A stretch of DNA of 64,000 nt from WHTI01 sp963826105 (GCA_963826105.1 CAWGWA010000006.1:310001-374000), one strand, 5' to 3'. Positions 34,773 through 44,298 are shown, counted from the first letter of the stretch. A program made the numbers and translations. Notes: generated from the letters alone by a model not told the origin.

Positions 34773-36089
34773 GTGGGAGCCATCAAACTCAACACCGAGA
34801 TACCCGGGCCTAAGTCCCGTGCCATCGTCGCCCGTAAGGATGCGGCGGTGTCGGACGCTTACGACCTCCACACCCACGCGGTGATCCAGGAAGGACACGG
34901 GAGCACCTTCACCGATGTCGACGGCAACGTGTTGCTCGACTTCGGCACCGGGGTGGGCCCAAACATCATCGGTCACTCGCATCCGAGGGTGGTTGAGGCG
35001 GTTGTCGATCAAGCACGTCGGTTCTCCCACACGGACTTCGCGGTGATCCCCTACGAATCCTTCGTCGAGCTCTCCGAGCGCATCATCCGGATGATGGGGG
35101 GCGGTGACCGGCGCGTCGCGCTGTTCAACTCCGGCGCCGAGGCGGTCGAGAACGCAGTCAAGATCGCCAAGTCAGGCACCGGACGGCACGGAGTCATCAC
35201 GTTCGATCGTGCCTTCCACGGCCGCACACTGCTGGCGATGAGCCTGACGAGCAAGAACGACCCCTACAAGAAGGGGTTCGGACCCTTCGCTCCCGAGGTC
35301 TACCGGATGCCGTTCCCTTACCCGTACCGCTCCACCGACCCAGCGACTGCAGGAGCTGAGGCGCTGGCCGCGATCGAGCAGGCATTCATCACAACCGTTG
35401 ACCCGGAAACCGTGGCGGCCGCGATCGTCGAGCCGATCCAGGGTGAGGGCGGCTTCGTCGTTCCGACCCCCGACTTCCTTTCCGGGCTCAAAGATCTCTG
35501 CAACAAGCACGGCATCCTCCTGATCGCGGACGAGGTTCAGTCTGGAACCGGGCGGACCGGGCGCTTCCTGGCCTCGGAGCACTTCGGCCTCGAGGGTGAC
35601 CTCGTCATCCTGGCCAAGGGTCTGGGCTCCGGCTACCCGATCTCTGCGGTGGTCGGCTCCCCCGAGCTGATGAACCTGGGTAGCTCACGTATCGGGGGGA
35701 CCTACGTCGGCAACCCGGTTGCCTGTGCCGCGGCAAACGCAACGCTGGCCGTCCTCGAAGAGGAAGGGCTGATGGAACGCGCCGCCGACATCGAGCGCAC
35801 GGTGACGAAGTTCTGGGAGGACGCCCGCTCCGACATCCCGGAGATCGGCGACATCAGAGGCATCGGAGCGATGATGGCGGTCGAGTTCGTCACCGATCCG
35901 GCGACCAAGGAACCGAACCCGGATCTGGTCAACGCGATCCTGACCGAGGCCGGTCAGCGTGGGTTGGTCGTTCTCAAGTGCGGGATCATGGGGAACGTCA
36001 TCAGGCACCTCGTTCCCTTGACGATCTCTGATCCGGAATTGGAAGAGGGCCTTGAGATCCTGGTCGACTGCGCCAGAACCCTCCGCTAG
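34773..36089 (+). CDS. gabT: 4-aminobutyrate (or omega-amino acid) aminotransferase
   Basis: 438-residue class III PLP aminotransferase. Typical features: LDFGTGVGPNIIGHSHPRVVEAV, NSGAEAVENAVKIAK, HGRTLLAMSLTSK, the PLP-binding aspartate in LLIADEVQSGTGRTGRF, and the Schiff-base lysine in VILAKGLGSGYPISAVVGSPELM. The closest recognisable group is GABA transaminase, which moves the amino group from 4-aminobutyrate to 2-oxoglutarate, but beta-alanine or acetylornithine-like substrates cannot be excluded by eye. The GTG start at 34773 has a clear AAGGAG site. No succinate-semialdehyde dehydrogenase is adjacent. Confidence 0.88.
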   Translation: MGAIKLNTEIPGPKSRAIVARKDAAVSDAYDLHTHAVIQEGHGSTFTDVDGNVLLDFGTGVGPNIIGHSHPRVVEAVVDQARRFSHTDFAVIPYESFVELSERIIRMMGGGDRRVALFNSGAEAVENAVKIAKSGTGRHGVITFDRAFHGRTLLAMSLTSKNDPYKKGFGPFAPEVYRMPFPYPYRSTDPATAGAEALAAIEQAFITTVDPETVAAAIVEPIQGEGGFVVPTPDFLSGLKDLCNKHGILLIADEVQSGTGRTGRFLASEHFGLEGDLVILAKGLGSGYPISAVVGSPELMNLGSSRIGGTYVGNPVACAAANATLAVLEEEGLMERAADIERTVTKFWEDARSDIPEIGDIRGIGAMMAVEFVTDPATKEPNPDLVNAILTEAGQRGLVVLKCGIMGNVIRHLVPLTISDPELEEGLEILVDCARTLR

Positions 36090-36101
36090 CGGGTCACACG
36101 C

Positions 36102-38729
36102 TTAGGCGATCCTGACTGGGAGGACGCTCGGTACGTTCATGATCTCCGTCGCGTCGCCGACCGCATCTCTGAGCGTGTTCCGGAACGCATCGAGTTCCCT
36201 GATCCACGCGCCGAACTGATCGGCGGAGATCGGGCGGCTGAGGAAGAACCCCTGAGCGACATCGCATCCGAGGTCGGTCAGCATGTCCATCGTGTGCTGA
36301 TCCTCGACCCCTTCGGCAACTACACGGAGGCCGAGGTTGCGCCCGAGCTCGACGGTCGATTGCACGATCACCGCATCGTCTTCGTTGTTGGCCATCCCAA
36401 GGACGAACGACTTGTCGATCTTGATCTCGTCGACGGGAAGCCTCTTCAACTGAGCCAGGGATGAGTACCCGGTCCCGAAGTCGTCGATCGAAAGCCCGAT
36501 GCCCGCCGAACTCAATCTCGCCAGGACATCCGCCAGGCGAACCGGATCGGCCATGATCGAGCTCTCCGTGATCTCGAGACGCAGCCGGAATGCGGGAACG
36601 CCCCAGCGGTGCAGCAGCTCGATGATGTCGTCGGGCAGGCGGGCGTCCAGGAGGCTCCGGGCCGAGAGGTTCACCGCGACCGTGAGGGGTCGTCCCCCGG
36701 CGGTCCAGTCGCAACAATCACGGATGGCCGACTCGAGCACGAACAAGGTCATCGTCCTCATCAGACCGGTGTGCTCCGCGACGGGGATGAACTCGTCCGG
36801 CGGGATCAACCCATGCTCGGGATGGTTCCATCGCAAGAGCGCTTCAACCCCGATGATCCTGCCGCTCGGCAGCTCTGCCTTGGGCTGATAGTGGACGGCC
36901 AATTCACCGTTCTGGAGCGCCGCACGCAGATCTGAGACCAAGGCGAGGCGTCCGGGGGAATGGCGATGACGTTCCTGTGAGTACACCTCGTAGCCGGTTC
37001 GGTTGGATTTCGCCGAATACATGGCGATGTCCGCACGCTGGATGAGTAGGGAGGCGTCGGCCCCCTGATCCGGATAGATGGCGACGCCGATGCTCGCGCC
37101 TACCTCGAGGCTCAACTCCTCCAGGATGATCGGGGCCTGGAGCGCTTCCAGCACCTTCACGGCTACCCGCCCGACCTCGCCGCGATCCTGCATGTTCGGC
37201 ATGAGGATGGCGAACTCGTCTCCGCCGAGACGTGCCACCGTGTCGCTCCCGCGCAAGACGGCGCGCAGACGAACCGCGACCTCCTGCAGCATGATGTCCC
37301 CGTTGTGATGCCCCAGCGTGTCGTTGACCTCTTTGAAGTTGTCGAGGTCGAGGAGAATCACTCCGACCATAGCCCCCTGCCGATCCCCCGACATGATCGC
37401 CTGACGAAGACGGTCGTGGAACAGGCTTCGATTCGGAAGCCCGGTCAAGGGATCGTGCAACGCACGGTGCTCGTTGTGTTTGAGGTCTTGGACCAGCCGA
37501 CCATTCTCGAGCGAAACCCCGATATGACTCACGGCTGTGATCAGTAGTTCGAGATCGCGATCCCCGAACGACGACAACTCGTCCGCGGGATCTCCAACCA
37601 TCAGGATCCCCGCGACGCCCTGCGCGCCCATCAAAGTCGTCATCATGCAGGCACGTTGACCAAGCTCGGGGAAGAAAAGGCGGGCTCGGTTGAGTTGGTC
37701 CTCGGAGGTGAGCAGCACCGCTTCCTTGCCCTGCGCGAAGGCATCCCAGATCCCCGTCACGAAACCGCTATCCAACGGTTCCATCTGACGCACGGTTCCG
37801 TCAGCCCCCGACACCGTTCGCAACGAAGGTCCCTCTTGGGTCGAGGGAAACAGGATCAGTTGCGCGATCTCAGCCTTGAACATCCGCTTCAGGTGCTCGA
37901 GCGCCGCGGGGATCACAGATTCCGACTGCCTGGGCTCCTGAACCACGCGCGTGAAGCCGTAGAGAACGCGCAGACTCTCGTGGTTCTTCCTGAGCGATGC
38001 ATTGGCGCGGTAAGCCATGAAGAGCGACACGACCAGGACACCGAAGAGCCACGCTGCCGAGGTGTTCGTCCAGATCATCAGGACCGCCGCCAGAGCAAGG
38101 CACGAGTTGATGAAGGTTGCGATGAGCCCTACACCGATGAGGTTCATCGATTCTCGCGGCTTGCCGTCGGCGATCGAGATAGCGACAAAGATCATTACCC
38201 CCCCGACGAGGTCGACCGCCAGAGTTGCATCGAACGTCGCCACCCATCCCACCCACGACGTCGGATCACCCATGGGGATGACCGCGTGGAAGACGATCAA
38301 CGCGATGCATGCTTGCAGAGCGAAGAGACCGATATTGAATCCAAGCTTCATCACCGAGTACTGGCGACGGTGGAACAGCAACGCCAGTCCGGCCCCCACG
38401 ATCTGGCCGAGCAGTAGCTCGAACGGTGCCGCGAGGAACAGACCTAGAACCAGGGGAACTTCGCTGAGGGAGATCGACAGCGCTTCTTTCTGCAACTGGA
38501 CGTGGACCACGAAGATCTCGGCAATAGCGAAGCCGATGGCGATCATCCACCAGCGCAGCTGCAACGGCGCATCCAGAGGCTCGAGGTGCGAGATGAAGTG
38601 CACGCACAATAGAAGGACTCCACCGAGGATCGCAACGTCGAGAGCCAGGATCCCCATCGGCCGCGAGTCAGACCGGATGGGCCCTGACGGACCGTTCTCC
38701 GAGTCGCTGACCTGCTCTCCGCTCTTCAC
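36102..38729 (-). CDS. Membrane GGDEF-EAL protein (c-di-GMP turnover)
   Basis: 875-residue signalling protein. An N-terminal membrane region has about seven hydrophobic helices (roughly residues 25-245), then a GAF-like domain (about 265-410), a GGDEF domain with intact RLGGDEF (GGDEF 502-506) and an EAL domain with EALLRW (629-631), DDFGTGYSSL and the EGVE loop. Both catalytic motifs look functional, so it may make and break cyclic di-GMP, or use one domain as a sensor. The start at GTG 38729 is chosen because it forms a GTGA overlap with a tiny membrane ORF upstream; ATG 38657 is an alternative. It neighbours the cell-surface genes from 40 kb on. Confidence 0.85.
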   Translation of the reverse strand: MKSGEQVSDSENGPSGPIRSDSRPMGILALDVAILGGVLLLCVHFISHLEPLDAPLQLRWWMIAIGFAIAEIFVVHVQLQKEALSISLSEVPLVLGLFLAAPFELLLGQIVGAGLALLFHRRQYSVMKLGFNIGLFALQACIALIVFHAVIPMGDPTSWVGWVATFDATLAVDLVGGVMIFVAISIADGKPRESMNLIGVGLIATFINSCLALAAVLMIWTNTSAAWLFGVLVVSLFMAYRANASLRKNHESLRVLYGFTRVVQEPRQSESVIPAALEHLKRMFKAEIAQLILFPSTQEGPSLRTVSGADGTVRQMEPLDSGFVTGIWDAFAQGKEAVLLTSEDQLNRARLFFPELGQRACMMTTLMGAQGVAGILMVGDPADELSSFGDRDLELLITAVSHIGVSLENGRLVQDLKHNEHRALHDPLTGLPNRSLFHDRLRQAIMSGDRQGAMVGVILLDLDNFKEVNDTLGHHNGDIMLQEVAVRLRAVLRGSDTVARLGGDEFAILMPNMQDRGEVGRVAVKVLEALQAPIILEELSLEVGASIGVAIYPDQGADASLLIQRADIAMYSAKSNRTGYEVYSQERHRHSPGRLALVSDLRAALQNGELAVHYQPKAELPSGRIIGVEALLRWNHPEHGLIPPDEFIPVAEHTGLMRTMTLFVLESAIRDCCDWTAGGRPLTVAVNLSARSLLDARLPDDIIELLHRWGVPAFRLRLEITESSIMADPVRLADVLARLSSAGIGLSIDDFGTGYSSLAQLKRLPVDEIKIDKSFVLGMANNEDDAVIVQSTVELGRNLGLRVVAEGVEDQHTMDMLTDLGCDVAQGFFLSRPISADQFGAWIRELDAFRNTLRDAVGDATEIMNVPSVLPVRIA

Positions 38730-38866
38730 GACGCAGAAGCGATGCTCGGGATGATTGCAACGAGAACGACCGCGAAAAGGAGAACGACTACCAGCGCCGC
38801 GGCCATGTGCGATTTCCAGGACCGGCCGCTTCTGATCTCGGCCAGATCCAAAGAGGTCGTCCTCAA
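38726..38866 (-). CDS. Putative 46-residue membrane protein coupled to GGDEF-EAL gene
   Basis: Short frame beginning at TTG 38866 with GGAG six bases upstream. The product has a mixed N-terminus (about 20 residues) and one strong transmembrane helix AAALVVVLLFAVVLVAIIP, ending SIASAS. Its TGA overlaps the GTG of the GGDEF-EAL gene in GTGA, the same coupling used elsewhere in the window, and that overlap is the main support. A small anchor or regulator of the signalling protein is possible. It could also be a chance frame; I cannot compare it with relatives. Confidence 0.45.
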   Translation of the reverse strand: MRTTSLDLAEIRSGRSWKSHMAAALVVVLLFAVVLVAIIPSIASAS

Positions 38867-38977
38867 GTTGCACTCCGTTTCCCCTGGATCGCTCCTTACA
38901 TGACCAAGATGAAGGCTGTCCGACCGTTTCGCATTAGACCTTTGTCGGCATTGCAGGGGTCGAAGGACCGAATCGGT

Positions 38978-40398
38978 TCAGCCCAGGCTGCGACGAAGGG
39001 CAGAGCGGGCGGCAAGGTGCCCGCACATCCCGTGGACGCCGCCACCCGGCGGAGTAGAGGAGGAGCAGATGTACACGTCCCGGCTCGGTGTCGAATACGG
39101 GTCTAAACGGACAACGGGGCGGAAGAAGTGGCCCCGGAGATCTTGGATCCCTCCGTTGATGTCCCCGCCGATGTGGTTGGGGTTGTGAGACTCCATCTGA
39201 GCCGCCGTTCGAACACTCCGATCTAGAACGCGGTCCCGGAATCCGGGGGCGAAGCGCTCGATCTGCGTTTCGATCGCCTCGGTCATGTCTGTCCCCGAGC
39301 CCGCCGGTACATGGCAGTACGCCCACAGGGTGTGCTCTCCACTAGGTGCTCGCGAAGGGTCGAACAGCGACTGTTGGGCCACCAGAACGTAGGGCCTCTC
39401 GGGTACCCGCCCGTTCGTAACCGCTTGCTCAGAAGCCACCAACTCGGGCAGCGTTCCGCCGACGTGTACGGTCCCGGCCTTCCTGCACGACTCGGCGCTC
39501 CATGGAACCGGGCCATCGAGGGCCCAGTCGATCTTGAAAACTCCCGGCCCGTAGCGGAACCGGCCCAGCGATTCCCGGTAGCGGCCGGGAAGGCGAGAAC
39601 CCGCGATAGCGATCAGCTGCCGCGGCGTTACATCGAAGAGGTAGGCGCGCGCCGCGGGCAGATCGTCGATCGACCCGACCTCACGCCCGGTCTCGATCGT
39701 TCCTCCGAGGCTCTCGAAGTACGAACCCAGCGCGGAAGCGATGGCGCTCGAGCCCCCGGACGCCGCGGGCCAGCCGACCGCGTGCGCCAGTATCCCGAGG
39801 AACATCCCGAATCCACCGGTCGGACTCTTGTCCAGACTCAACATCGAATGCGCGGCGAGACCCCCGAGGAGGGCGCGCGCCTCCTCCCCGTCGAACTTGC
39901 TCGAGGCCAGCCCCTCGGCCGAGCGGATGCCCGTCAATCCAAAGCGAGCCAGCAGAAGAGGGTGGTGCGGGAGCCTCACCCGTCGGAGCAGTTCATCGGC
40001 AACCTCGGGCCAGCGATCGACGAACGGGCGGTAGAGACGCTCGTATGCATCTCCGTCGCGCCCGAGCCCCGCGGCCGTTGCGCCGACATCGCGCTCCAGT
40101 ACCGCAGCGCGATCCCCTCCCAGAGGATGCGCGAGGGGGATCTCCGGATGGACCATCTCGAGCCCGTGCTCCGCCAGCGGAAGGCTGCGGAAGAACGGAG
40201 ACGCGAGGACCAGCGGATGGATCGCGGAGCAGATGTCATGGACGAACCCCGGACGGGTCAGCTCGGCCGACCGCGTTCCCCACCGATCTCGAGGTCGCGC
40301 TCGATCAGGAGGACGGACGCCCCCTCTCGAGCCAGCGTCACCGCCGCGGCGAGGCCGTTGGGGCCCGCACCGACGACGACCGCATCGAGATCGCTCAT
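38978..40398 (-). CDS. FAD-dependent phytoene-desaturase-like oxidoreductase (frameshifted)
   Basis: CrtI/NAD(P)-FAD oxidoreductase family. The N-terminal dinucleotide-binding fold is VVVGAGPNGLAAAVTLAREG followed by LLIERDLEIGG, read from ATG 40398 (GGAGG upstream). After GG the frame breaks; the next frame continues with TRSAELTRPGFVHDICSAIHPL and runs without further interruption to 38978, with the C-terminal GGVHGMCGHLAARSALRR. Adding one base to the run of four C at 40278-40281 (a G run on the coding strand) restores 473 residues. So the gene is broken in this sequence by a single base in a homopolymer. The substrate is unknown; family members desaturate carotenoids or oxidise other lipids. 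Confidence 0.8.
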
Positions 40399-40411
40399 CC
40401 CACCTCCGTTT

Positions 40412-41341
40412 TCAGCTGCACGGTGTCCATGGCTTCGCTCCGAGGCGGTACGCCTTGAACATCGCGTTACGCCCGGACCGGTTGGCCGCGGGACAGAAGC
40501 CCCGCGGCTTCTTCTCGTACTCGACCTGGAACACCGGTTTGCCCGCGTCCAGGAACGGCCGTAGCCGATCGCACTCGTTGTATTGAGAGCACTGCTCGTT
40601 CATCGCGAAGTCGAAGTATGCGACCAGCTTCTCGATCTGACCGAGATCGTTCTTCAAACCAACCGAAAGTCCGTGCTCGTGCGCGAGGTTCGCAAGGAAG
40701 ACGTTGTACTCCAGTTGGTCACTACCCTGAAGATCGAAGCCCGTATCGTTGCGATAGCCGTCGACGTTATCCCACTCGACCGCGTCGAAACCGGCTTCGA
40801 CACACCTAGTGACGCGCTCCGACATGATGGGGGCCAGGGTCTCTATGTCGCTGATGTCGAGCCAGCGCTCCCCGGGCCAGCCGTTCTTCTTCCCCTTGAT
40901 CGCCGGCGGGAAGGCGCCGGCATCGGGGCGCCAGTTCTCCCACGATCCCGCGCTGACGTAGCAGATCGCATAGCCGCCACGGTCGTGGATTGCCTCTACT
41001 GCAGCACTGTTGAGAACGTCCCCTTCGCCCGCCACCTCGGAATCCACGTACAGGTCGATATCGAAAACGACCGCGGTTTCTCGTACCTGAGATCGGAAGG
41101 GGCGCGCCGACACGTCGACCACTATCCCGCCGGTGGAATCGTGCCCCGCGGCCGGGGTCAGCTGGTACTGCGCACGAGCGTCCGGCGGAAGCGCGCAATC
41201 GGGACAGGGCAGTGGATCGGGCAGGTCTGGGCCCGGTGAGCCGGCTCTAACCCCCTCGGGAGGGGACCCGATAAGCAAGGCAACAAGCAGGAGGACACCC
41301 AGCGCGAGGCGAAGTGCTCGGTTAGCGCGATGGCGGCTCAA
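40412..41341 (-). CDS. Secreted GH114 endo-alpha-1,4-polygalactosaminidase-like glycosidase
   Basis: 309-residue secreted protein with a signal peptide (LALGVLLLVALLIGS...VRAG) and a TIM-barrel GH114 domain: VVFDIDLYVDSE, GGYAICYVSAGSWENWRPDAG, GWPGERWLDIS, the acidic motif FDAVEWDNVDGY, GLSVGLKNDLGQIE, AMNEQCSQYNEC and PVFQVEYEK. GH114 enzymes hydrolyse alpha-1,4 galactosamine polymers, components of some biofilm matrices. Several Cys suggest disulfides. The TTG start at 41341 is preceded by GGAGAG and gives a clean signal peptide. It diverges from the LPXTG-type protein gene with about 190 bases between, and could remodel a surface polysaccharide. Confidence 0.83.
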   Translation of the reverse strand: MSRHRANRALRLALGVLLLVALLIGSPPEGVRAGSPGPDLPDPLPCPDCALPPDARAQYQLTPAAGHDSTGGIVVDVSARPFRSQVRETAVVFDIDLYVDSEVAGEGDVLNSAAVEAIHDRGGYAICYVSAGSWENWRPDAGAFPPAIKGKKNGWPGERWLDISDIETLAPIMSERVTRCVEAGFDAVEWDNVDGYRNDTGFDLQGSDQLEYNVFLANLAHEHGLSVGLKNDLGQIEKLVAYFDFAMNEQCSQYNECDRLRPFLDAGKPVFQVEYEKKPRGFCPAANRSGRNAMFKAYRLGAKPWTPCS

Positions 41342-41533
41342 CGGTGACTCTCCATGATCGCTAAGGCTCGCACGTCGCAAGGGGTCGTGAAAGGACCCGA
41401 TGGGTGCTTGGTTTATTTCCGTAGATATCCGGAAAACTCCGTATCCGTCGCAAGCAAAGCAAGCGGGCGGACCCCCAACAACCACAGGACGACAGTCTGA
41501 GGCCCGAAACACGGGGCCGGAGGGAGTAGAAGG
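41342..41533. other. Divergent intergenic region, 192 bases
   Basis: Holds the promoters of the GH114 and LPXTG-type genes. I see small inverted repeats (GGGTC/GACCC in the first third; CGGA-AAAC-TCCG near the middle; GGCCC/GGGCC near the end) and a GGAGG ribosome binding site before 41534. I could not match it to a known riboswitch class. Confidence 0.5.
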
Positions 41534-43675
41534 ATGAATCGTAGACGAGGAAGTACACCGGCGAGACGAGCGAGGAGCGCGCTCTCAGCCATACTCGTTA
41601 CCGGGGCGCTCCTGCTGTGGCAGAGCGCCGCATTGGCGGGAACCAGCAAGGGCGGTGGCCTTGGGCTCGGAAACCTCCACGATGTTGTCACCGAAGCCAC
41701 CGACCAACTTGAGGACGTCACCGATACGGTGATCGGAGATCTCGGCGAGAGCGTAGCGGGGCCCGATGATGCCGGAGAGGGATCGTCGGACGATTCCGAT
41801 ACGACCGCTGAAGGAAACAACCTCGGGGTGGACGTGGCCGATCAAGAGGTCGTTAGGGCCGGTGGCTCGGACTCTTCCGCCGGCGGCGGCGACTCCGAAT
41901 CAGGTGCCACGCTGCTTGCGGTGCTCGGCCATCAGATCCTCGGTACGAGTTCCGAGCACGACGATACGGGATGGGAAGAGTCCACCTTCGGCACGCTCGG
42001 CTTCAGCTGCGCCGCATCCGAGGGCGCGCTTTGTGTGGATCTTCTCTACGCCCACTCGTGGGCCGACGGGACCAGCTCGTCGTCCGACACGGACGCGGCA
42101 TACCTTTGTCTCGCAGGAGACCAGACGGCCCCCGACGAGACCTGTCAGGGCCCGGTAGCACTGCGTGTGCTCGACAGCCACAGTGACGCCTCCGACTCGG
42201 GCGCAAGCCAGAGTTCCGAAGGCGCTCGTCTGTGCCTTGGCAACGAGGACGCCGATGGCGTGTGTCAGGGCGTCGGCGTTTCCGTGATCAAGTCTGAGTC
42301 GTCGAACGCCGGCGGCGAAGAGGACGGAACCACCACTCTCGGGTCCCTCGAGGCCCAGGGCGAAGAGCAGGGCGCCCTTGGAGACCCGCAGGCTGCGGGC
42401 GCACCGCCCGACTGTCCCGACGGCGGCTCCCTTGCCTGCGTGAACGTCAATGACGACAACACCACCGATGACGGCGACGACGGTCGCGAGACCATCGACG
42501 GCGACGTCGGCCCCGGCGCCAACGAGGGCGGCGATGTCGCCAACCTGATCGCCGGAGACTCCGATGTCACCGAGGGCGATGGCGATGCCGGCGATGACGG
42601 TATCGGGCTGGACCACCCGGGTAGCGGCGCATCAACCGCTGATGGACGCGTCCTTCACATCAAGCTCCTTGGACAAGAGATCCTCGTCTTCGGTCAGGCC
42701 AGCTCGGCGTCCGATGACGATGGCTCCTCCTCGGACGCAACAGTGCTTGCGGTCCTCGGTAACGAGGTCATCGGAGCGCACTCCGACTCCGAGGACGGCT
42801 CGGGTCACGACGAGACCGGCCTCCTCCGTGAGACCTGCAGCCAGACCGGTGGACAGGCTTGCCTCGCGCTCCTCTATGGGCAGGCTTCTTCCGAGGCGAC
42901 CGACGACGGGAGCACCGGATCTTCCGACACCGCGGGCGGCACCGCATGTCTTGGTGGCGGCGAAGGTGCCTCTCCCGAGGGAACCTGTGACGGGCCCGTC
43001 GGCCTGACCGTGCTGGACACGCATAGCGACACCCAGCGTGACGAGGCCGGCAACTCTTCACACGCATGGGAGAGCTCGAACGGTGCGACCCTCTGTCTCG
43101 GCGGCGAGAACGAAGATGGCGTCTGCGAGACGCTTGGTCTCGTCGTCCTGCACTCGGACTCCGAGTCCCACGCGGAGCCCGGTGACGCCGAAGCCGAGGG
43201 AGAGTCGTACGTCCTGGGGATCGACCAGAGCGGCGAACGAACCACTTTCATAGCGGACGAGACCAGCATCGCCTTGCCCCCGGATTGCCCCGAGGGTGGC
43301 TCGATCGCCTGTCTGCTCTTCAATGAGGATGAGACCGGTGCGATCGCCGACGGCATCGGCCACGACGGCTCCGGCCTTACCGGCGACGTCCTGCCGGGCG
43401 TGCTAGATGGTGAGAACGCCGGCGATGCCGATGCCACTGAGGTCGGAACGACGGCAGTTGCCAGCGAGGGCGAAGACGCTCCGGAGGAAGAGCCGCCGGT
43501 CGTCAAGCCTCACGGTCCTGAGACCCAGGACCCCGGAGTGCAGGGAGCCCAGGCATCGCAGCTTCCGTTCACCGGGATGGACACGAGCACGATGCTCGCC
43601 ATCGCGATGATGCTGCTCCTGTCGGGCGCGGGGATCTTGGTCCTCGCAGCGAGGCGTGAGTCGCGGACCCGGTGA
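41534..43675 (+). CDS. LPXTG-type acidic surface protein with two eight-cysteine repeats
   Basis: 713-residue surface protein: signal peptide (about 1-35, ending SAALAG), two homologous modules (residues 125-306 and 402-598) and a C-terminal sorting signal LPFTG (677-681), hydrophobic helix and RRESRTR tail, so sortase attachment to the wall is predicted. Each module starts with ATxLAVLGxxxxG, contains LCLG/ACLG...DGVCxxxG blocks, and ends PPDCPxGGSxAC. Each carries eight Cys in four pairs at the same spacing (159/167, 192/204, 234/244, 294/302 and 435/443, 472/485, 521/531, 585/593). The whole is very rich in Asp, Glu, Ser and Gly, with calcium-binding-like acidic loops. Function unknown; no sortase is in the window. 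The next gene overlaps it in GTGA. Confidence 0.82.
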   Translation: MNRRRGSTPARRARSALSAILVTGALLLWQSAALAGTSKGGGLGLGNLHDVVTEATDQLEDVTDTVIGDLGESVAGPDDAGEGSSDDSDTTAEGNNLGVDVADQEVVRAGGSDSSAGGGDSESGATLLAVLGHQILGTSSEHDDTGWEESTFGTLGFSCAASEGALCVDLLYAHSWADGTSSSSDTDAAYLCLAGDQTAPDETCQGPVALRVLDSHSDASDSGASQSSEGARLCLGNEDADGVCQGVGVSVIKSESSNAGGEEDGTTTLGSLEAQGEEQGALGDPQAAGAPPDCPDGGSLACVNVNDDNTTDDGDDGRETIDGDVGPGANEGGDVANLIAGDSDVTEGDGDAGDDGIGLDHPGSGASTADGRVLHIKLLGQEILVFGQASSASDDDGSSSDATVLAVLGNEVIGAHSDSEDGSGHDETGLLRETCSQTGGQACLALLYGQASSEATDDGSTGSSDTAGGTACLGGGEGASPEGTCDGPVGLTVLDTHSDTQRDEAGNSSHAWESSNGATLCLGGENEDGVCETLGLVVLHSDSESHAEPGDAEAEGESYVLGIDQSGERTTFIADETSIALPPDCPEGGSIACLLFNEDETGAIADGIGHDGSGLTGDVLPGVLDGENAGDADATEVGTTAVASEGEDAPEEEPPVVKPHGPETQDPGVQGAQASQLPFTGMDTSTMLAIAMMLLLSGAGILVLAARRESRTR
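41906..42451 (+). repeat. Module 1 of the LPXTG-type protein
   Basis: Codes residues 125-306: ATLLAVLGHQILG, four Cys pairs (159/167, 192/204, 234/244, 294/302), closing PPDCPDGGSLAC. Homologous to module 2. Confidence 0.75.
42737..43327 (+). repeat. Module 2 of the LPXTG-type protein
   Basis: Codes residues 402-598: ATVLAVLGNEVIG, four Cys pairs with the same spacing as module 1 except one extra residue in the second pair, closing PPDCPEGGSIAC. Confidence 0.75.
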
Positions 43676-44298
43676 GAACCGAAACACCACGCCCTGAGGA
43701 TGGCGGGACCGGGGTCCCGCCATCCCCCGTCGAACGCCTAGGCCCAAGGCTCAAGCTCGCCGGGCTCGCGCTCCTGGTGATCGGCGCGATCGTTGCAGCT
43801 CTCGCACTCGCGGGCGTGTTCGAAGCGGGTGACGACGACAATCGTCCCGGTTCGGATGACTCTGCACTGGCTCTGGAGACGCACACCAATCGAGCCGGGG
43901 GCTACTCGTTCTCCTATCCGTCGAACTGGAAGGTCCGCAACGACGGCTCGACGAGCGTCATCACCGCACCCGGATCGGAGCAGATCGTGAGCTTCGGTAC
44001 CGCCCCGGACGGACCCCTGCGGCGGGCCGCTCGACGGTTCCTGTCCAAGGTCGTTCGGGCCTACGAGGACCCGACCCTGTCGGCGGCGGAGCTCCAGACG
44101 ATCGACGATCATCGTGCGTTAGCGGTGGCGGGCGAGGCAGTCAACGAGACCGGCATCGACATCAGATTCCTCACCGTCACGGTTGCCGGAGGACGAGGCA
44201 ACTATGGGATCGCGGTGTACACGAACGCAGCCGCCGACCCCACCGAGACCCTGCCCACGATGCAGGCGATCCTCGATTCCTTCCGGATCCGCTCCTAA
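43672..44298 (+). CDS. Membrane-anchored PsbP/LpqN-like protein
   Basis: 208-residue protein with a short cytoplasmic N-terminus, one transmembrane helix (about 28-48, LAGLALLVIGAIVAALALAGV), an acidic linker, and an outer domain opening GGYSFSYPSNWKVRNDGSTSVITAPG, the strand pattern of small PsbP/DUF1795-type domains; it closes with TMQAILDSFRI. The family is widely present in actinobacterial cell envelopes without a defined role. The GTG start overlaps the stop of the LPXTG-type gene in GTGA, so they are co-translated and may work together at the surface. Confidence 0.72.
   Translation: MRTETPRPEDGGTGVPPSPVERLGPRLKLAGLALLVIGAIVAALALAGVFEAGDDDNRPGSDDSALALETHTNRAGGYSFSYPSNWKVRNDGSTSVITAPGSEQIVSFGTAPDGPLRRAARRFLSKVVRAYEDPTLSAAELQTIDDHRALAVAGEAVNETGIDIRFLTVTVAGGRGNYGIAVYTNAAADPTETLPTMQAILDSFRIRS

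Noticed and set aside
41342..41533. c-di-GMP riboswitch near the GGDEF-EAL and surface genes
   Set aside because: I looked for the GEMM core (GCAAAGC with a GAAA-capped stem) and found only partial, badly spaced matches.
42265..43506. Open frames antisense to the LPXTG-type protein gene
   Set aside because: The coding strand has a signal peptide, two homologous modules and a sorting signal; the antisense products have none.
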